64,000 nt of DNA from Muricea muricata (lineage: Eukaryota; Cnidaria; Anthozoa; Malacalcyonacea; Plexauridae): positions 49,975,744 through 50,039,743 of the forward strand of contig OY979717.1 in NCBI GenBank assembly GCA_963855995.1, read 5' to 3'. The notes under the pieces are model-generated. The model did no database searches. It saw nothing but the letters and a program-made list of their open reading frames with translations, and was not told where the DNA came from. Made by a program: the position numbers and the translations under genes. Shown here one piece after another: positions 57,990 through 64,000 of the stretch. Numbering within the stretch: the stretch's first letter is position 1; every line of letters begins with the position of its first letter.

Positions 57990-59853
57990 ATGTGTCCCAT
58001 CCATAATGTGCAACTAGTTTGTAAAAAATGGCAATCCGTGCTTTCTAAAGAAAATTATTTAAATCCACGTATGGTATATGATACTGGTGGAAATGTTGTA
58101 TTCATTCAGAGATATTACGAATGTGCTTCGTCTGGAAGTTCAACGTGGATGAAACACACCTTTCTTTCAGCATCAAAATCCATTATGGATGCTATTCCAC
58201 GAAATTTGGCAAATAAGCTCCCAATTATTTTACATTACAAAAGTGCATTGACACATGACCTGCTTGATAATCTCTGGACAAGCATTGAAATAGGACAAAA
58301 TTTTGTTAAAATTACCGAGCGCTTGGCATCGTTAAACTACCGCAATTTTCAGCGAAGAAAGTTAATTCTTGGAGAGCATACTAGTAATGCAGCTGACCTA
58401 CAGTCGTTTTATGGAAATGTCTTATATTCTTTTCCTAGTAACGATAAACTGATGCACATATTCCTATGCCATTATGAAGAAACTAAACACATTTTTCATG
58501 CTGAAATGCAGAAGTTGACTGGCACCGTAATGTCATTTGACCACACTTTTAAAGTCAGCAAGCATATCGGAATTGTAAGAAATGACAATTCTTTTGTTAA
58601 ACAATTTGATGGATGTTTTTTCGGGATGAATGGATATGGCGAGGTGGTTGCATGGCGTTTGACAAAGACAACGGGTTTTAAGGAAATAGAAGACTTATTG
58701 TTTGACTTAAAAGAACGAATGCTAAACAGCGGCATTAATTTGGAAGTTATAATTCTCGACGACTGTTGTAAAATGCGCAATAGCTATCAAAACGTTTTCG
58801 GCGGTAACGTAAAAATTAAACTTGATCTTTTTCACGCGTGTCAACGCGTTATACAAACATTAGATCATGATGGAATAAAAAATCAATTTTCAAGAGAGTT
58901 CGGTTTGATATTTAGAGTGGATGGTGACGTTGGCGAAGAAAGAGAAATGACCACACCAGAGCCTGAAGTAATAATTGCAAATCTTGAGCAACTCCTTTGT
59001 CGTTGGCAAGGTCAACTCAATGCAAAAACGCTGAAATCGGTTGATGACCTTAGAAGGCACATAAATAAAGGATGCTTGTCAGGAATTTTGCCGGGGGAGG
59101 GAACAGAAAAAAATGAGCGTTTACACCGACATTTGCGAAAGTCGCTGTTGGTTGGAGCTAATACAATTTCCCCTGAACTAGCTATTGCATGCCTCACATT
59201 AGCATTATACGTATGGAATAACAGGAAAAAAAGTGTCAAACACATAAAAAATCAGAGAGTTGTACCTATTATTCCAGCTGAATATTCAGAAGATATTTCT
59301 AATAACTGCGCTTCTTCAACAGCCCTGCCGTTCAAAGTGAACAATGACGCGTCCAAAGAAATTCCACCACCTTTTGCAGATAAAACCAAGGAAAGACTTG
59401 CCATGGGACCAACTGAACAAGATGCTGATCAGTGTGGTAACACCTTTCTGCACGTTACTGTTCTTGATGACTTGCTTAACAGCTCAACTGTGATGTATAT
59501 CATCGAAAGAACTTTGCAACTGTACGAGACTGTTCAAAAGATAAACAATCAATGTGCAATACGTAGCTTGAATCTCCTTGACTTTCCCTTATTATCAGGT
59601 TTTAAAGAGCACGCCTCTCTAATACGATGCTCTGACTACGACAATATAAATAATTTAGATGTAGACAAATTTGCATCAGTTGAGGAGGGCAAAAACAAAG
59701 AAACCCTAAAAAGAAACTTAAACTCTTTCAATTTGGATGTGGATACTGTGATCGGAGATGGTAATTGCTGTTTTCACAGTATTGCGCTCCAGCTGCACAA
59801 GTTATTTCCATTCTCAACAGAAGAGCTCTGCGATACTGATGACTCCGCGCATA
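57990..59853 (+). CDS. DDE-type transposase with start of an OTU-like domain, left-arm copy
   Basis: A large frame from ATG 57990; about 620 codons belong to the gene before it runs through the centre into the opposite arm (stop at 59897). N-terminal residues 2-45 (CPIH, PRMVYDTGGNVVFIQ, YYEC) look like a Cys/His DNA-binding module. The RNase H-like core has MSFDHTF (Asp184), VIILDDCC (Asp257/258), KLDLFHACQRV and GTEKNERLHRHLR (Glu373/376), an order resembling Mutator-like transposases, though the superfamily is not certain. At about 588-600, IGDGNCCFHSIALQL is the start of an OTU-like cysteine protease (Asp590, Cys593). The catalytic His region is absent, so the gene is 3'-truncated. A 71-codon frame at 57755-57970, kept in both arms, may be an upstream exon. 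Confidence 0.75.
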
Positions 59854-59875
59854 TATATATATGTATACGTATAAG
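59740..59875. other. Unpaired 136-bp centre of the giant palindrome
   Basis: The first 114 bases continue the left-arm gene into the OTU-like segment; the rest is ATATATATATGTATACGTAT. The right arm starts immediately after, at CATCCAAATTG. The OTU start is therefore single-copy. Confidence 0.8.
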
Positions 59876-61625
59876 CATCCAAATTGAAAGAGTTTAAGTT
59901 TCTTTTTAGGGTTTCTTTGTTTTTGCCCTCCTCAACTGATGCAAATTTGTCTACATCTAAATTATTTATATTGTCGTAGTCAGAGCATCGTATTAGAGAG
60001 GCGTGCTCTTTAAAACCTGATAATAAGGGAAAGTCAAGGAGATTCAAGCTACGTATTGCACATTGATTGTTTATCTTTTGAACAATCTCGTACAGTTGCA
60101 AAGTTCTTTCGATGATATACATCACAGTTGAGCTGTTAAGCAAGTCATCAAGAACAGTAACGTGCAGAAAGGTGTTACCACACTGATCAGCATCTTGTTC
60201 AGTTGGTCCCATGGCAAGTCTTTCCTTGGTTTTATCTGCAAAAGGTGGTGGAATTTCTTTGGACGCGTCATTGTTCACTTTGAACGGCAGGGCTGTTGAA
60301 GAAGCGCAGTTATTAGAAATATCTTCTGAATATTCAGCTGGAATAATAGGTACAACTCTCTGATTTTTTATGTGTTTGACACTTTTTTTCCTGTTATTCC
60401 ATACGTATAATGCTAATGTGAGGCATGCAATAGCTAGTTCAGGGGAAATTGTATTAGCTCCAACCAACAGCGACTTTCGCAAATGTCGGTGTAAACGCTC
60501 ATTTTTTTCTGTTCCCTCCCCCGGCAAAATTCCTGACAAGCATCCTTTATTTATGTGCCTTCTAAGGTCATCAACCGATTTCAGCGTTTTTGCATTGAGT
60601 TGACCTTGCCAACGACAAAGGAGTTGCTCAAGATTTGCAATTATTACTTCAGGCTCTGGTGTGGTCATTTCTCTTTCTTCACCAACGTCACCATCCACTC
60701 TAAATATCAAACCGAACTCTCTTGAAAATTGATTTTTTATTCCATCATGATCTAATGTTTGTATAACGCGTTGACACGCGTGAAAAAGATCAAGTTTAAT
60801 TTTTACGTTACCGCCGAAAACGTTTTGATAGCTATTGCGCATTTTACAACAGTCGTCGAGAATTATAACTTCCAAATTAATGCCGCTGTTTAGCATTCGT
60901 TCTTTTAAGTCAAACAATAAGTCTTCTATTTCCTTAAAACCCGTTGTCTTTGTCAAACGCCATGCAACCACCTCGCCATATCCATTCATCCCGAAAAAAC
61001 ATCCATCAAATTGTTTAACAAAAGAATTGTCATTTCTTACAATTCCGATATGCTTGCTGACTTTAAAAGTGTGGTCAAATGACATTACGGTGCCAGTCAA
61101 CTTCTGCATTTCAGCATGAAAAATGTGTTTAGTTTCTTCATAATGGCATAGGAATATGTGCATCAGTTTATCGTTACTAGGAAAAGAATATAAGACATTT
61201 CCATAAAACGACTGTAGGTCAGCTGCATTACTAGTATGCTCTCCAAGAATTAACTTTCTTCGCTGAAAATTGCGGTAGTTTAACGATGCCAAGCGCTCGG
61301 TAATTTTAACAAAATTTTGTCCTATTTCAATGCTTGTCCAGAGATTATCAAGCAGGTCATGTGTCAATGCACTTTTGTAATGTAAAATAATTGGGAGCTT
61401 ATTTGCCAAATTTCGTGGAATAGCATCCATAATGGATTTTGATGCTGAAAGAAAGGTGTGTTTCATCCACGTTGAACTTCCAGACGAAGCACATTCGTAA
61501 TATCTCTGAATGAATACAACATTTCCACCAGTATCATATACCATACGTGGATTTAAATAATTTTCTTTAGAAAGCACGGATTGCCATTTTTTACAAACTA
61601 GTTGCACATTATGGATGGGACACAT
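59876..61625 (-). CDS. DDE-type transposase, right-arm copy, truncated at the axis
   Basis: Mirror copy of the 57990 gene from ATG 61625. It is collinear for 583 residues with one visible amino-acid change (YEIVQ versus YETVQ). It keeps the same Asp, Asp and Glu motifs but ends at NSFNLD at the palindrome axis; the frame then reads through the centre to a stop at 59814 and lacks the OTU-like start. The two copies converge, so their transcripts would be fully complementary. Confidence 0.75.
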
Positions 61626-61979
61626 TAATGGTAGTGTAAAATGACTAATCGGGCACCAAATAAAAACTTTTCGAAGTTAATATGATGTTATCGTATTTAC
61701 CATCAGCAGGATTCTTTTCATATTCTGCGAGCAATTGATGCAGGATATTCTCGGCTTTTTCATCAATATACACTCCCTTAGTAAGAGTAATTAGTTGTGA
61801 CAGCACAAGCATGTAGTGAAGCATCTTGAAGCCCGTCGTACAGTAAAAACAAATGAGCAATTCGACTCAATACAATTTTATTTACAAGCCCGTTGTACAA
61901 TTTTATAATATAGCATTTGTAAATCCTGAACACTGATTGGCTAAGAGCCGTGTTGATATAACTCGATGTAAACACGGAA

Positions 61980-62255
61980 AATTTCGAACAGCAATAACGC
62001 TAATAACGGCAAAAACAGCAATAACGCCAATAACAGCGAGAACGGCAATAACTCTAATAACACCAAGAACGGCAATAACAGCAATAACGGCAATAACAGC
62101 AATAACACTAATAACGGCAATAACAGCAATAACGGCAACAACACTAACAACACCAATAACGGCAACAACGCCAATAACAGCAATAACGCCAATAACGCCA
62201 TTAACACCAGTAACGGCAATAACACCAATAACACGAATGACGCCATAACGGCAAT
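61980..62255. repeat. 9-bp satellite, right-arm mirror
   Basis: GGCAATAAC/AGCAATAAC units, the complement of 57360-57635. Confidence 0.9.
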
Positions 62256-62298
62256 AACTACTAAACGGATATCACTACTGTATATATTAGCACTGGTC

Positions 62299-62337
62299 AC
62301 ACGGATCCATTCCAGTCCCATAAGATGAAGTACATAC
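62299..62337 (-). repeat. 39-bp motif, right-arm mirror
   Basis: Exact complement of 57278-57316. Confidence 0.85.
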
Positions 62338-62520
62338 ACTGTTTATAGCAAGCTATACAACTTATTACCTGACTTATTACCATAAATTGATTGTATACCA
62401 TCCTCGCCCCCAGGGCCTTTTCTGGGAACGAGGCAGACTAATTGATCTAGGTTGACTGTATGCGTATTGATCAGTGGGGAATAACCTATTTAACAAATAC
62501 CTTAACCTATTTAGCAAATA

Positions 62521-64000
62521 TATTGGCTATAAAACCTATTGTTCCAATAGTACCTAGAGTACCAATAAAACCTATAGCACCTATAAGACCTATACTACCT
62601 ATAAAACCTATAGTACCTATAAAACCTATAGTACCTATAAAACCTATAGTACCTATAAAACCTATAGTACCTATAAAACCTATAGTACCTATAAAACCTA
62701 TAGTACCTATAGTACCTATAAAACCTATAGTACATATAGAACCTACAGTACCTATAGAACCTATAAAACCTATAGTACCTATAAAACCTATAGTACCTAT
62801 AAAACCTATAAAACCTATAGTACCTTATAAAACCTGTAGTACCTATAGTACCTATAAAACCTATAGTACCTATAAAACCTATAGTACCTATAAAACCTAT
62901 AGTACCTATAGTACCCATAAAACCTATAGTACCTATAAAACCTATAGTACCTATAAAACCTATAGTACCTATAGTACCTATAAAACCTATAGCACCTATA
63001 AAACCTATAGCACCTATAAAACCTATAGTACCTATAAAACCTATAGTACCTATAAAACCTATAGTACCTATAAAATCTATAGTACCTATAAAACCTATAG
63101 TACCTATAGTACCTATAGTACCTATAAAACCTATAGCACCTATAAAACCTATAGCACCTATAAAACCTATAGTACCTATAAAACCTATAGTACCTATAAA
63201 ACCTATAGTACTTATAAAACCTATAGCACCTATAGTACCTATAAAACCTATAGTACCTATAGTACCTATAAAACCTATAGTACCTATAAAACCTATAGTA
63301 CCTATAAAACCTATAGCACCTATAAAACCTATAGCACCTATAAAACCTATAGTACCTATAAAACCTATAGTACCTATAAAACCTGTAGTACCTATAGTAC
63401 CTATAAAACCTATAGTACCTATAAAACCTATAGTACCTATAAAACCTATAGCACCTATAAAACCTATAGCACCTATAAAACCTATAGTACCTATAAAACC
63501 TATAGTACCTTATAAAACCTGTAGTACCTATAGTACCTATAAAACCTATAGTATCTATAAAACCTATAGTACCTATAAAACCTATAGCACCTATAAAACC
63601 TATAGCACCTATAAAACCTATAGTACCTATAAAACCTATAGTACCTATAAAACCTATAGCACCTATAAAACCTATAGTACCTATAAAACCTATAGTACCT
63701 ATAGTACCTATAAAACCTATAGTACCTATAGTACCTATAAAACCTATAGTACCTATAAAACCTATAGCACCTATAAAACCTATAGTACCTATAGCACCTA
63801 AAAAACCTTTAAAACCTATAGTACCTATAAAACCTATAGTACCTATAAAACCTGTAGTACCTATAGTACCTATAAAACCTATAGTACCTATAAAACCTAT
63901 AGTACCTATAAAACCTATAGTACCTATAAAACCTATAGCACCTATAAAACCTATAGTACCTATAAAACCTATAGCACCTATAAAACCTATAGTACCTATA
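62521..64000. repeat. Outer 9/18-bp satellite, right arm, runs off the window
   Basis: CCTATAGTA/CCTATAAAA units, the complement of the right end of the 46332-52872 array. The order of variant units is kept near the junction, including the diverged first 100 bases and the frame-shifting TACCTTATAAAACC. Some 18-bp units differ in number from the left arm. Confidence 0.93.

Larger units (their letters stand above)
46213..64000. mobile_element. Giant palindromic (foldback-type) element, right end beyond the window
   Basis: The right half mirrors the left around an axis near 59807. Sequence 57250-59739 equals the complement of 59876-62365, and 52877-53030 continues the mirror at 62368-62520. Outside that, the TATAGGT satellite (46332-52872) is mirrored from 62521 to the window end. 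Only one or two amino-acid differences are visible between the arms over the roughly 670 codons of the gene region. Each arm contains a transposase gene. Long inverted repeats built of short tandem repeats are the hallmark of foldback transposons. The 39-bp motif at 46214 is taken as the left boundary because it also precedes the inner satellite. A false palindrome produced during assembly is the main alternative. Confidence 0.65.

Overview
This 64 kb window looks like animal DNA, probably from a cnidarian or a similar invertebrate. It is AT-rich, its genes are split by introns with canonical GT/AG borders, and its introns and spacers are packed with transposon remnants. No prokaryotic features are visible.

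Three host genes can be assembled exon by exon with matching splice phases. On the minus strand, 1671-5695, is a 302-residue protein with an N-terminal coiled coil and a Ser-rich tail; its family is uncertain and a shugoshin relationship is only a guess. On the plus strand, 14658-22218, is a six-exon chondroitin polymerizing factor (CHPF) gene of 792 residues. On the plus strand, 26574-39081, is an eight-exon polypeptide N-acetylgalactosaminyltransferase gene of 582 residues. The last two are both type II Golgi glycosyltransferases: one builds chondroitin chains, the other starts mucin-type O-glycans. They lie head-to-tail 4.4 kb apart.

Transposon fossils fill 6-14 kb and the introns. They include a decayed Mutator-like transposase (6170-7700), hAT MITEs with perfect 8-bp target duplications, a 2.9 kb inverted-repeat element carrying a nested MITE, TTAA- and TA-flanked MITEs, tRNA-like SINE pieces, foldback elements, and inverted terminal pieces resembling Penelope-like elements with hammerhead-ribozyme motifs.

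The second half of the window is made of two large palindromic elements. The first (about 39.8-44.7 kb) has inverted arms that each carry a 106-codon coiled-coil gene, with a C2H2 zinc-finger gene in the unique centre and clusters of a TGCTCA/TGAGCA palindrome. The second starts near 46.2 kb and runs off the window end. Its axis is near 59.8 kb. Each arm carries a large DDE-type transposase gene that reads toward the axis, and the start of an OTU-like protease domain occupies the 136-bp centre. Each arm also carries a 9-bp satellite, and further out a much longer 9/18-bp satellite (6.5 kb in the left arm). The left arm also holds a 4.2 kb insertion that is missing from the right arm. I read this as a giant foldback-type transposon, although a palindromic assembly artefact must be excluded.
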